From Apostichopus japonicus (lineage: Eukaryota > Echinodermata > Holothuroidea > Aspidochirotida > Stichopodidae), in the NCBI RefSeq assembly GCF_037975245.1, contig NC_092566.1, forward strand, positions 12,326,001 through 12,390,000: a DNA stretch of 64,000 bases. Reading direction: 5' to 3'. Under the pieces are notes generated by a model. That model was not told the DNA's origin, made no database searches, and saw only the letters and a program-made list of their open reading frames with translations. This document shows, in pieces, positions 24,431 to 35,698 of the stretch (position 1 is the first letter of the stretch; each line of letters opens with the position of its first letter). A program made the translations under genes and the position numbers.

Positions 24431-25167
24431 GGCGGCTCAATTGAGCCATGATAATTTTTGTTGTTTTTCCGATTTTGTTTTTTCGTTTTTTGAGTTTAAA
24501 ATTCGTTTTTCTGAGTTAAAATTTAGTTTTTCAGACTTTTTTTCTTTTTTTTTCCTTTTTTTTGGGGGGGGGGGGGGGTTCTAGGGTTTTTTTTGTTCGT
24601 TTTTCTGACTTTTTTTGTTCGTTTTGCAGACTTTCTTTCTTGACCCTGAAGCATTGGTGCAGTATGTATACTGTGGACTGCATACGTGGAAATATCTTGT
24701 ATGGTATGTGCCGGACAGCGGATGTACTGAAGCTAGGACTAGCTTACGCGTAAGCCGACATCTTCAGACGATCGGCTCACCTGTTACCAGCATGGAACCA
24801 AAATGAAAGCTCATGATGAATGTAAATTTGAAACGCAGTTTGCCTCAACCGGAAAAAACGGGAAAAAAAACGAAAAAGTTTGAATACCCGAGCCTGAAAT
24901 TCAATGTAACCAATTGCTCCCTAGACAAGCTAGCAGCCATTGCAGCAGTACTTTTACAGTGATCATAGACAGGCGAGGCGTTCGGCTTTGCTATAGTTAC
25001 AAACGCGAATGTAAACACATTGCAAGTATAGGCTAGGCAAAGTCGGAAAAACGGGGGGGAGTAGGAAAAACGGAAGTAAAAAGTCAGAAACGAGGGGGGG
25101 GGAGGCAGTAAAACGAGAAAAAAAAACGGGAAAAAAAAGATAATTATCATGGCCCTATTAAGCTGCC
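24431..25167 (+). mobile_element. T-rich inverted-repeat element
   Basis: The left end, GGCTCAATTGAGCCATGATA, and the reverse complement of the right end, GGCAGCTTAATAGGGCCATG, align over about 40 bp. Inside the left end are strings of TTTTTCGTTTTTCTGA; inside the right end are the complementary AAAAACGGGAAAAA strings, so the whole can fold back. No target duplication or protein is evident. Superfamily not assigned. Confidence 0.55.
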
Positions 25168-25355
25168 ATATGTATCAGCTTTTTCTTTTGAGAAGTTTAA
25201 TGTCACATTTTATTCCAACTCTACCACTACATTTCAAACGGCTACTGGGGCTTTAATAAGAGCAGAAGTATGTACAGTACATACAAGTATGTACAATACA
25301 AGTATGTATGCAGTGTATGCACTCTCTCTTCTGTTGGAGTTGAGGTACATAATAA

Positions 25356-25574
25356 ATGTGGGCGGAGCCTAGATTCCTAATACGGCAATTGTTGCGCAAT
25401 ATTTGCGCTAGCGTTCTAGGAAAAAAATACTCGCCTCCCGTGGGAGCCGCCATGTTTGCTGTTTTCTACAAAGAGTGCACTCAGAACCCATGGCTCATTG
25501 GACAATTCGTATCACATGATACAAGATATCTCACTGGCGCACGACTTTTGAACGTAACACGGCAGCTTTCTTAA
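25356..25574 (+). other. GC-richer patch with an unrecognised open frame
   Basis: The segment contains GGGCGGAGCC, GCGCTAGCG and GGGAGCCGCCATG, more CpG-rich than the surroundings, and an open frame whose product has no recognisable domain. It may be a small promoter-like or element-end sequence. I do not regard the frame as a supported gene. Confidence 0.2.
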
Positions 25575-25866
25575 CATTCGCAATAAAAAATATAGTTGGA
25601 TCTTTCGAGCGGCATTGCGAAAAAAAGTGCAGGAAAGCACATGGAGAACTTTTGAATCATTAATCCTCGTAAATTCATGTATTCAATGCTGTAGAGAAAT
25701 ATTAGTTCCGCAGTTGCTGGAACGAAAAAAGCGAAAATCGACTTTCAGCTGATGGCCTTTAATTATCGTAAATGATATGAGCAGACGACATTGATTTTGT
25801 ACACAAATCTTGTCGGCTTACTACTACTAGTACTAGTCACCTTGGTCATCCATAGTCGCACATAGA

Positions 25867-26100
25867 AGATTGAGATTTTTCGGTCATGTAGCAAGATCCC
25901 AGGAGGACGCTCCAGCAAAGGTTGCTTTAAGAGAAGCATTAAGACATACTGCTAAACCAGTAGGAAGGCCCGTGACTACCTTGCTTGGAAAAATAAAGTC
26001 GCAATTTAAGGACGTTAACATTAATAATTTCGAGGAAGCAATAAACCTTGCACAAGATCGTGATACGTGGCGGAGGTTAATCACTGAGCATGTCGGATAG
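25867..26100 (+). pseudogene. LINE open reading frame C-terminal fragment
   Basis: The frame starts abruptly with RLRFFGHVARSQEDAPAKVA, then AKPVGRPVTTLLGKIKSQF, then LAQDRDTWRRLITEHVG and a stop. The GHV-R, GRP and DRD-W-RL landmarks identify the tail after the reverse transcriptase in LINE ORF2 proteins. It is unbroken from 25867 to its stop, but everything upstream is missing, consistent with 5' truncation during target-primed insertion. It differs from the 17.0 kb fragment, so two LINE lineages are represented. Confidence 0.7.
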
Positions 26101-26109
26101 ACGAGAATC

Positions 26110-27600
26110 AACTTACTACTTATACTACTAGTATACTACTGTACTAGTACCAGTGAGAAGTTGGCTGATATTTTTAAGAAATACTGCAAAAATAGAGATC
26201 ATGCCGTGACGCGTTGCCGGGGTGTAGCAGCATGTCTGAAAATGGTTTCCAAAGGGTAAGCTTTCCAAGTGACAGAAGGGAGAATTTGTCGGTAAAGTTG
26301 GGAACTGCTGGATGAAGGTCGATAGGAACAGCTGTAACTTGTAAGGTGTAACGTTATGACTAACTTGCATTAGGCCTAGCCTATGCCCTATACGTTTTAA
26401 CGTAGTCAAACATTGTGAATTGTGAGGTATAGGCCTAGGCCTAGGCCCTTATGTAACTGAAGTAATATACTTCATATATACGAACGTGCATAATGTCACT
26501 TACAATATAAATAAAGTAGGTTAAGCTGGTAGCCATATTTCAGGAGAAACTGTGTTAGTAACAAGGCCAAACTTTACATATTACAATTATTTCGTCCTTT
26601 ACTATACTTAGCTGAAAGAATATGCTGTTGACTTTGCGATGTAGGCTAAAGAAGATTAATATTAATAAGGCTATAGTATAGGTTAAGCCTTGAACCTATT
26701 ACCAGCAATCTGCTGGTCTACGTACTGTAGGCTGGCTCTAAAACAAGTTGCTATATCATTCTCTAACTTGGGCCTAGGTTTGACACTATTGTAGCATGGT
26801 ATACACATATAGTTGTATAATGCTAACACAGATATTCCAAGATTCTTACATGGAATTCCCCACATTAGTGCTAACTAAGTTTAACTGTAGGGTTAAGCAA
26901 AGTTATTGTTACACTGGGAAGTGCCATTTGACCGGGGGCGGAGGGGGGATGGGGGGAGACACTGAAAAGAGAGAGTAATGTCAAAGATGTTATTTCAGAG
27001 ATCCTGTTACAGTCACAAACTTTATTGTTTTCTCTGCCAGTAAATAGAAAGAAACTTGAATATAATATATAAACTACGTTTACTAGCCAAAGTGCATGTG
27101 CACTCCCTATTTCTTGTGAAGTGCACAGACCAATAAAATAGTGAAACATGAACATGTATAAATGGTTGAAAAAAGGGGATAATAATCAGTTTTAAGAAAA
27201 TGGTTCAATGTCTGTTGTTGTCCCAAGTGACTAAACAACCATCATGTTTGGATGATTCTTACGTTTTCTTCGTAGGGCAGGGGAGGGCTTGTGCCCATAT
27301 ACCCTCACCACCTTTAAAGGGATCATCCCCAACAATAGCACCTAAAGAAATGTGAATGACATGCATAGCACCGGTCCTGTGCACATACACTGAAAAACCT
27401 TACATGTTTTCTGCGAATAACACATGTTATCTGCATTTAACTAGGGTTGGGATAATTTGTGAACCTTTGAGATCTCCTTCCACATCACAGGAATGCAATA
27501 TATAGCAACATTATATCCATTTGCCACATCAGTGGAGAGAATATGCTGTAGAATGATATTGGGTTGAGCACCGCTAATAATACAATTTCTACCCATGTCC
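26110..27600. other. Stretch without a recognisable gene
   Basis: AT-rich with a G-rich patch (26930-26960). Short frames here have no motif. Three copies of ACAAATTCAAATT follow at 27617-27650. Confidence 0.4.
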
Positions 27601-27756
27601 ATATAGATTCTGAAAATTACAAATTCAAATTACAAATTCAAATTACAAATTCCAATACAATAGAGAAACCTTTAAACATGATATAGGGTTCCATGCTTAC
27701 AAAACACTTACAGCCTGGAAACAAAAAAGATGCTTGCTTGCTTACATAATTAGGAT

Positions 27757-27963
27757 TTAACAAATGGCTCCTCTAGTACACAACTGACGGTGACTTCCTA
27801 CATTAAAATTGTAACCATGCTGATGATAAGGTTGGCTTAGCTGATATATTCTATTACTACTGTGCATTACATGAGGTATCCACATATTGTAAATTTGTCC
27901 TCCGACTGGAGCATGGGGGTGAACCACAGATTTTGCTTTTGGATATTTACTTTGGTCCCACAT
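27757..27963 (-). other. Unrecognised minus-strand frame next to Gypsy pol
   Basis: A 68-codon frame beginning MWDQSKYPKAKSVVHPHAPV, downstream of the Gypsy fragment on the same strand. It has no motif I recognise. It could be the degraded C-terminal tail of the same retrotransposon or unrelated sequence. Confidence 0.2.
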
Positions 27964-28384
27964 ATGCCTGTATTTCTGTTGTGGGCATTACCAATATTTG
28001 ACACATAACACTCTCGATTTTGAACATTGACAGCAGTTTCAATTTGGGCCGGAGATCCCAGTCTGTCGCAAGTCGTAAGTCAAATATCACTTACAGTAGG
28101 CGTGCGATCGCGATGAGATCTTCTGATAACTTTGCCATGTGAGTCATTATGGTCAATGTCATTCGGTTCTAGGGCAATGTCATCTAAAGTGTGCCCTCAC
28201 CTGTACTTGCAATACAATTCCTCATCACTGTCAGAGTCACTTTGATGATCACTAAGATCTTCCTCCATGAATTGCTGAGCTTTAGTATTATGTAGTGGCT
28301 GCTGATGTTTAGTAGTCTCAGTTTGCATTGGAGTGATTGGGAGATAATTCTGCAACCCACCGATGTCCTGGGGTGTTGAGTCTA

Positions 28385-29290
28385 GCAGTTGTCAAAATAT
28401 AAGTCAGAGGGTTACTGTCAGTATAAACAGTAAAGTGGGTACAGCAGATAGTCATGAAAGCAATCAGTGATGGCCCATATAAGAGCTGAAAACTCTAGAT
28501 AACCTAAATGTAAATGGTAGTTCTTTTCTGCCAGTGTCAAGGTTCGGGACCCAAAGGCTATTACTCTTAATCTCCCAGCCTGTAATTGATATAGTACACC
28601 CACCACCCAATCCTTTATCAGATAAATCTGTGTGCAGTACATACGGCTGAGTGAAATTAGGGTATGTCAGAACTGGGTGACATGTTTTGTGGTCAATCAA
28701 AGTCTCCATGGGTATGTTGATGTTTTTGGGTCCACACAAGTTGACACAACCTTCTGTTTTGAGGAAAGTTGGGGTATGTTACTCCTTTTTGCTGTTTTTG
28801 TCTGGGGGTTTACCCTCATCCTTTCTTGATGACCCCTGTAACTGATAGAGTGGACCCTGCAATATGTGAGAAGTTCGGGATATAGAGCTACGATAATACC
28901 AACCGAGGCCTAGTATTTGTCTCAAATCTCTTACTGTAGATGGTGGTTTCCTTTTAAGTGAGACCACTGCCCTTATTTCTTCTGGGTCCATAAGTTGTAA
29001 ACCTCCAATATGATTCTAGCCAGATATCGTACCTCTCTTTGGAACATCTTACACTTTGCTGGTTTAAGGGTTATACCCTTCTCTTGTAAGCTTTTCAGAA
29101 CTACTTGTACTCTATCTCTCTCTACATGTTAATCAAAAGTGGGTGCAAAGACTAAAATCTCATCCAAATACACTGTACTGTACCTACATCTGACAACTCC
29201 CCTAGTGAAGAAACTATGTACCTTTGGAAAACAGCTGGAGCATTCTTAAATCAATGTTGCTTAAACCCAAACTTAATACCTTACATATAT
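28385..29290 (-). pseudogene. Ty3/Gypsy retrotransposon pol fragment
   Basis: Reading the minus strand: the RT remnant (29290-29150) includes NAPAVFQRYI-like coding and a degraded Y-x-D-D region read as CIWMRF/YLDEILVF across frames; then LQEKGITLKPAKCKMFQREV (about 29100-29030); then MDPEEIRAVVSLKRKPPSTV and RDLRQILGLGWYYRSSISR (28991-28860), typical of the RT thumb/connection; then PVLTYPNFTQPYVLHTDLSD (RNase H start), GRLRVIAFGSRTLTLAEKNY and LEFSALIWAITDCFHDYL. It ends near NPLTYILTTARLNTPGHRW. Several frameshifts and stops are present. Integrase and long terminal repeats are not seen; after 28385 the sequence passes into an acidic tail (SDHQSDSDSDEE), suggesting an internal deletion. Confidence 0.85.
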
Positions 29291-29726
29291 GGGGAACACC
29301 TTGTGAGAAACAGCAATGAGCGTGAGGATACCTTAGGGGTAACAGTGAGGATGAAGATACCTTGTGAAGAACAATGGTGCTAGCATGTATACATGTTGTG
29401 TTTTAATTATTCCTTAAATAACCAATTGGACACTTAATTAAATGAATGACGTTTTTCAGGTTTGTGTTGTTTAACCCTGATTTGCTGTAGCTCAACTGTC
29501 TATATACTTGAAAGGCTTTTAAGCTGTTCCATGGGCAAAAAATAAGATGATTGTGGTGTAAAAGAAACACTAATTAAGTTCAAAGTGAAACTACATACCT
29601 TCCATGAAATTATGAATCAAGGAGAAAATGATTACTTAGCATCAAGTCAAATAAAGGTGTAAAAGTTAGGAACTACAAGGTTAGTTAGGATATATTGATG
29701 CCTTCAAACCAATGAGTTTTTGGCTA

Positions 29727-29730
<4 letters not shown>

Positions 29731-29786
<56 letters not shown>
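29731..29786. repeat. (TA)n microsatellite
   Basis: About 28 TA units. This is the outer border of the left tRNA-like module. Confidence 0.95.
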
Positions 29787-29789
<3 letters not shown>

Positions 29790-29920
29790 ATGTTTGATCT
29801 CTAGAGTAAGGCAAAATATGTCACCAAAAACAGAACTAGTATTGTTCGATACAGGTGACAAACGCCTACAGTGGAATTACGATCTTCCTTTCCGGTTTCG
29901 AACCTCTGGACATACAATCA

Positions 29921-29992
29921 GCGTCCATAGCCTAGTGGTTAGGGTGTCCGCGTACAGAGCGGGAGGCCCGTGGTTCGAATCCCGGTGGAGGC
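29921..29992 (+). repeat. tRNA-like sequence, probable SINE core or tRNA pseudogene
   Basis: Seventy-two nucleotides can be folded as a tRNA: acceptor GCGTCCA/TGGAGGC with one mismatch, an A-box-like TAGCCTAGTGGTTAGGG, an anticodon stem TCCGC/GCGGG with loop GTACAGA (U at position 33, nominal anticodon ACA), and a B-box GGTTCGAATCCC. The T-stem has two mismatches. The ACA anticodon would read a Cys codon, unusual in eukaryotes, and the mismatches argue against a working tRNA. The surroundings (29869-30055) are shared with 35491-35640, where the tRNA-like part is mostly deleted but the T-arm stem is intact. A mobile tRNA-derived repeat is the best reading. Confidence 0.55.
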
Positions 29993-30039
29993 TGAAAGTT
30001 TTTTCACTGTTCTTGATTTTCCAACTCATTACGATTTTC

Positions 30040-30045
<6 letters not shown>

Positions 30046-30077
<32 letters not shown>
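30046..30077. repeat. (TA)n microsatellite
   Basis: About 16 TA units between the tRNA-like module and the ~360 bp repeat array. Confidence 0.9.
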
Positions 30078-30082
<5 letters not shown>

Positions 30083-30985
30083 TATATTATATAATCTGTA
30101 CAAAAAATTATTATTCGCATTGTAGGAGCTAATAAATAGATATGAGTACCAGTGTAGCTTGTGTGGTACAGTGGTACAGAAATTAAATTGCATATAAATA
30201 TACCTGAATGCATCTAATTTGCAGCCTAAAGTAGATGCCTTCATTGCTATTAGAAGTCAAACAATAACTTTTATTGAGGTTTCATACTGGAATATGAAAA
30301 TTCACATTTATTGATGCTGTCATATTGTATGAGTGCCAGGATACCTTGTGGGGTACAGACAGTGAAATAAAAAGGTCAATCTGTCTTTCAAGAACTAAAG
30401 CCTTCTACCTAGCAAACAGTAGAAATTCCTTGATATGAACTAATGACCAGGTATGGCCAGTCCTATGCAGTGCCTTGTTAGACATTTCAAAGTGTGGATG
30501 TGAGGAATATAAATGATTGAATGCCAAAGAAAGAGCTTCTATTTATATTGCCAATAAACATCTCATTTTCTGATGTCCCATTTAAAAGCAATAGCTCTAA
30601 AACTTGAGGGCTGTCTAACCTCATAAGATATTAATTTGAGAAAAGCTTCAAGGATTTTTCAGCCTATGTAGCATTTGGGGCACCAAGGGTTTGGGATGAC
30701 AAGATAGATTTGGGGGGAAAACCGTCTTGATGCACCTCTCTCTTCTCCCCCTCCCCACCTTGCCACTGACCATATGCACATTACCATTTTGAATTTTACT
30801 AAATTCAGTCCTCCAGTACAGTGGTGATACTACCCCAGTGGTCTGTGCAAAGGAGATTGGGGGGAGCTGTGAGGCATTGCCAACCCCCCCTCCCGCGAAG
30901 GAAAAAGACATCAAAGAATTATTCTATTCTCTATCCCTGTATTAGACAATCTTTTTCAATCAGTTCTTTTTTGATATCTTGACAG

Positions 30986-31145
30986 GGAGAGGAGTGTTTG
31001 CAACAAAGCAATTCAGGCAAGGTGAATTCTTGCTGGAATATAGGGGAGAAATCATTTCTCCGGAGGAGGCATCGTGAAGAGTGAGAACCAAGGAAGATGG
31101 CAACACCGTCATGTACTGTTATTAGATTGGTGGAACTATAGATCG
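30986..31145 (+). pseudogene. SET-domain methyltransferase exon remnant
   Basis: After an acceptor (TTGATATCTTGACAG) the sequence encodes RGVFATKQFRQGEFLLEY then RGEIISPEEAS, the opening of a SET domain (GxG-V-A ... G-E-Y-G-E motif pattern) of the kind found in KMT5A/SET-like lysine methyltransferases. A downstream donor, ATCG followed by GTAAGT, closes a 160 nt exon. A TGA follows EEAS and a TAG follows VMYCY, so the frame is broken. The first codon is split so that Gly would be completed from the previous exon. The N-H-S/catalytic Tyr half of the domain is not found nearby. Whether this is a host gene relic or a copy carried by a mobile element is unknown. Confidence 0.6.
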
Positions 31146-31538
31146 GTAAGTTAGTAAGTTTTCTTCCCATTTACAGTATATTGTTTTTATTTTCTTCAAG
31201 GCTATTCACACAACATCAACAAATTTAAACATGTACATAGTAAACAATGGAAATTCCTTGATAAATTAATGGAAATGACAGCGATAATCTGTACATTTAA
31301 TTTATTATTCCCATTGTAGGACCTTATAAATATGATATGAGTACCAGTGTAGCTTGTGGGGTACAGAACTGAAATATGATATAAATGTACTGTACCTTAA
31401 TTCATCTAAGTTGCAGCCTAAAGTAGATGCCTTCATTGCTATTAGAAGTCAAACAATAACTTTTACTGAGGTCTTGTACTGGAATATGAAAATTCACCCA
31501 TTGATGCTATATTCTGGTCATATTGTATGAAGGCCAGG

Positions 31539-34500
31539 CAGGGATGTAGCTAAGGCCTGATTATTATTGGGGTGTAGTAGCTGAAATTCCAACTGGATGG
31601 GTTTTGAAGCCAGAAAATTCAGACTGCTGCCTGGTACCCCCCCCCCCCCCACGTAACTTGTCAACAATACAGTCAGTCAGACACCCCATCTTTTGCGACT
31701 GCACTTTTAATCTGAACTTTTCTCGGTACATTTGCACCCACTGGCCCTCACTTCACAAACTAATTAATCACTCTGGTTAAGCAGGTAAGCAACTGAGTAT
31801 AAGTTATCTGCTTGAAGGCTACGTAGACTAATAACTACAAAAGCTATGTTAGTGTAACAAAGGGGAAACCTTTCTTTTTTTCAACAAATTATATTCGACG
31901 ACATAGTGAATTACCAAAAAGTAACAATCTGCCTATTATCTTCGTCAAGGACCAATAGAGTTCTTAGAAATAAGTATAAAAACATACGGTTAAAACATAC
32001 AGTTTTCAGTGGTTGCGGTTCTCACGTAGGCCTTTATATAAATTTGATATGGCTAAATTCGGTGGTGATATACGCCAACCCGTATTAACTAATAACCTGA
32101 TATTTAACTCTGCTCTAAGATGAATAGGCAAAGTTCGCAGATAAAACAAAGTTCTACAACCGTGACTGAAACTAGTAGTGTTTTCTTGGCAGTCATGTGC
32201 ACATAAAATAGCTGTAAAGGGCGCTAATATTAAATTTTAGTCAGTCTGACTCTGCCAATGTGAAACCGTAGCCAAGAAATATCCCTAGGGCGGGGAGGAA
32301 ATATCCCTAGGGCGGGGAGAACATACTTAGTATCGCCTAAATGTTACATGCACCAAATTATTTACCCAATAATTTTTAAAGAATGTACAACCTTAGATGG
32401 TGGTAAAATCGAGAGATTTCTCAGCATCATATGATTTCTCAGCCACTGTACAATTGAGATAATCAGTTGTAACTAGTTAAACCTAGAGCCTAGGGCCCAA
32501 TGGAAGTTGGAAAAGCTGATACTTTGAGGAATATAACTTGTACAACAAAAAATGAAGGAAATCATCCAGAAGTTAAATTTTAGGCCAATCCCAGAACACT
32601 TTTTTCACTGCTCAAACCTTAGTTATTTGATGTAAACCTAATACCTTTTTTTATTATTTTATGGTCATTACATCTGAGGAAGATTATTGTCTACTACTAA
32701 GCTATACATTATTATGTGGGCCCGATTCCGCAAACAAAATAACAACTGAACTATTTCTATAAAATATATTCTAGTCTAAATTTGGCCAAAGTAGTCTTAC
32801 ACTTATCTTTTAAAACTGTATAAGATGTAATTGTCTGAATAATAAAATATGAACCAATTTTGGCAAAGATTAAAGAGTTCAGTGATACGTACTGTAATGG
32901 TTACAACTACTATACTGACTAGCATTTAGTGTTTTAATTGTATACCATAGAGACAATATACCAGCGACATAGCCAGAAAATTGCAAGGGGGGAGCACATT
33001 TTGCAATTGATATAGATGAGGAGTCTAAGGGGAGGGTGTGCCCCCCTCCCGTTTGAGACATTTTCAAACAATTGAAGGTCATTAGATGGGATCTGGTGCA
33101 ATGTTTTGCCAGTTTCATCATTACCATATTATCAGCAGATGTTTCCAGTTTTAATTATGCTTTTACATGTTCATTTACATACTGTATTATATCAGAAAGA
33201 CAAGCATAGCTCTTTTACAATTTTTCCAGTAGGATGATTCTTGTTTATTGTCCAATGTCTGGACTTGAATACATTTGATGAACTTAACTAATGGAAAATA
33301 TAAACTTTCATATTTAGCAGTGTCATAATTATTTACAGGAAGCTTGTATCACGTACAATTACTAGCTTAGCTTCATAACATGCTGTTCGTGAACAACTAA
33401 TGACGAATCAAAGAAAGGATGAGAACGCACGTTGACATCGCCGATGTGCAAACGATTCATGACTCTCCATCCAGTGCGGTTAGGTAGGTGTGAAGTTAGA
33501 TACTTATTCCTTGTTCCTCGTTCGAAATTCGCGAATGAGTAACTGCTATGCAGTTACTTATTCGACAATGGTATCGACGTAACACCCATGGCAAGACGAA
33601 AGCTTTCTTACAAGAATGTTCAGCATTGGTCGTGGAAAGAGGTTTATCTATGGGTCATTTGAACTCTAATGACAATGTAGAAGGGTACCATAATGCGTCT
33701 TGCCCGGTCCAAAGAGTTCTTGACCAATTAAAGTGACCACTAAATCAACTTTTTTTAAATGAATGTAACAGGAACTGAAAAAAAACCCATTTAGGACAAA
33801 AGCACAACCAGCATGCCTTGGACCACCTGTAACCAATGGGTCATATGAATTTAAATGACCACTAAATCATACTTCTTTAATGAGTGTAACAGGAACAACG
33901 AAAAAGCTTTGGGCCCTAATTTAAGCAGCACGCCTTGGATCACCAAACCGATGGGTAACATGAACTCTTGCCATAGGTGTTAAGTCGATATCATTTCGAA
34001 TAAGTAACTGAATGCAGTTACTCATTCGCGAATGTCGAACGAGGAATAAGTATCTAACTTCACACCGGTGGTAGGCTATATGTATTTTATTACGCAGTGG
34101 CCAACTGTAGGCTGGTAATAGGCTATAGGCTAAATTTAGCTTATTGCATCTGCCAAACTAAGTAGCTGAATCGGTAGGCCTGAATGTTCCTACGATTATA
34201 GTTAACGGAGCTGATCAATATTCAAGATCAAAAGAGCACTCACAAAATACCATGCAAAAACTCAACAGTTTTTAACATTTTTTCCACACTGAAATGGGGG
34301 GGGGGGGGGCAGTTGCTCCCACTGCACCCCCTGGCTACGTCCCTGATATAAACTGAACTTACTTGAAGCTAGCAAACAGGGTCAACCCACCAAATAGCAA
34401 AATTAGTACATAAATTAACCAAATTGAAGTATTTTTAAATTGGAGTATTTTTGTGAGTACATTCAAAATCATACAAAGTTTTGTATAGTTGGAGTATAAG

Positions 34501-34757
34501 GATCGCAAGATACAATTTCTCAAAGTGGCAAGTAAAACATGGTAAATATGACTGATTATAGGTCAATACTGAGCGAAATTTTCAATTTTTAGGTCGTTCA
34601 CAATCACAGAAATATATGAATAGGCCTAGGTAAATTCGAGTCCGACAGTCGGAATATCCGACTGTCGCACCTCATTTTTCCAACTATCGTCAGTTTTACC
34701 AAGATTGGGGGAATGAGACACCCCCACAACCCCCACCCCCCTCTAGTGAAGTCCCTG
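31539..34757 (+). mobile_element. hAT-like insertion into the ~360 bp repeat
   Basis: Left end CAGGGATGTAGCTAAGG, right end (inverse) CAGGGACTTCACTAGAGG. Flanks are AGGCCAGG (31531-31538) and GTGCCAGG (34758-34765); the uninterrupted repeat unit at 30330 reads GTGCCAGGATACC, so the repeat resumes exactly at the right-hand duplication. This places both borders firmly. The interior is itself composite: it contains the MITE at 33488-34065 and further C-rich element edges near 32965 and 34344 (GGCTACGTCCCTG). No transposase is recognisable. Confidence 0.75.
33488..34065 (+). mobile_element. MITE with ~95 bp inverted termini
   Basis: The left end starts GTGTGAAGTTAGATACTTAT and continues through ATTCGCGAATGAGTAACTGC, TATTCGA and ATCGACGTAACACC; the right end is the reverse complement with a few changes. 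An ATTCGCGAAT palindrome lies in each arm. The interior has two diverged copies of a ~110 bp stretch containing CATTTGAACTCTAATGAC/CATATGAATTTAAATGACC. The open frame at 33548-33736 is part of this element and has no motif. Target duplication is unclear. Nested in the larger hAT-like insertion, so it is younger or arrived with it. Confidence 0.75.
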
Positions 34758-35364
34758 GTGCCAGGATACCTTGTTGGGTACAGACAATGAAATAAAATGT
34801 CAATATGGCTTCAAGAACTAAAACCTACCTTGCAAACAATGGAAGTTCCTACTGTATGTATGAATTCATCGAATTGACATCGGTAATCTGTACAGAAAAT
34901 TCGTTACTCCCATTGTAGGAACTAATAAATATGATATGAGTACCAGTGTAGCATGTGGGGTAATACTTAAATGGCATATATACCCTAACATATCTAAGTT
35001 GCAGCCTAAAGTAGATGCCTTCATTGCTATTTGAAGTCAAACAATAACTTAAGTGTTTTATACTGGAATATGAAAATTCACCTATTGATGCTGTATTCTG
35101 GTCATATTGTATGAATGCAAGGATACCTTGTTGGATCCAGACAGTGAAATAAAATGTCAATATGGCTTTCAAGAACTAAAACCTTCTACCTTGCAAACAA
35201 TGGAAGTTCCTTGATATGAATTTATCGAATTGACAGCTGTAATCTGTACAGTAAATTTATTACTCCCATTGTAGGAACTAATAAATATATGAGTACCAGT
35301 ACCTGTGTAGCAACTTTCATCCCCAAACTTGTTCGCGCGCGTCTTGATATTTTGTATACTGTAT

Positions 35365-35388
35365 AATATATATATATATATACATACA

Positions 35389-35429
<41 letters not shown>

Positions 35430-35480
35430 ATACATACATACATATATATACATTTCTATATATATATATATATATATATA
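35365..35480. repeat. (TA)n / (TACA)n microsatellite
   Basis: Alternating TA runs with TACATACA interruptions. It forms the inner border of the right tRNA-like module. Repetitive YIYIYI frames here are translations of the repeat. Confidence 0.95.
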
Positions 35481-35490
35481 CATTATATAT

Positions 35491-35621
35491 GAAAAATCCA
35501 GAACAGTGAAAAAACTTCCAGCCTCCACCAGGATTCGAACCCGGGCCTCCTGTATGTCCAGAGGTTCGAAACCGGTAAGGAAGGTCGTAATTTCACTGTA
35601 GGCGTTTGACACCTGTATCAC

Positions 35622-35640
<19 letters not shown>
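35491..35640 (-). repeat. Second, deleted copy of the tRNA-like module
   Basis: On the minus strand this matches 29869-30055: CGCCTACAGTG-AATTACGA, TTTCGAACCTCTGGACATAC, then GAGGCCCGGGTTCGAATCC and GTGGAGGCTGGAAGTTTTTT. The D-arm and anticodon part of the tRNA-like sequence is missing, while the T-stem CCGGG/CCTGG is perfectly paired here. It is bordered by TA repeats on both sides (35365-35480 and 35624-35655), as is the first copy. Confidence 0.8.
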
Positions 35641-35659
<19 letters not shown>

Positions 35660-35698
35660 CACTGGATTGGTATGAATGTTTACTTCTCCAAGTTGGTG

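Larger units (their letters stand above)
30085..35330 (+). repeat. ~360 bp tandem repeat array, interrupted
   Basis: The landmark GAGTACCAGTGTAGC occurs at 30144, 31339 and 34939 and in altered form at 35291. Each is preceded by CCCATTGTAGGA-CTAATAAAT and the first three are followed by GCAGCCTAAAGTAGATGCCT, TTCATTGCTATT-GAAGTCAAAC and CCAGGATACCTTGT. Subtracting the 3.2 kb insertion at 31539-34757 leaves a spacing of 350-375 bp for the last copies. About 0.8 kb of other sequence, including the SET-domain exon remnant, separates the first and second units. The array lies between inverted tRNA-like modules. Confidence 0.75.

Noticed and set aside
33548-33736. 62-codon frame starting MQLLIRQWYRRNTHG
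   Set aside because: Lies inside the inverted-repeat MITE and has no domain.
35222-35621. Tyr/Ile-rich frames
   Set aside because: Produced by TA and TACA repeats plus the tRNA-like module.
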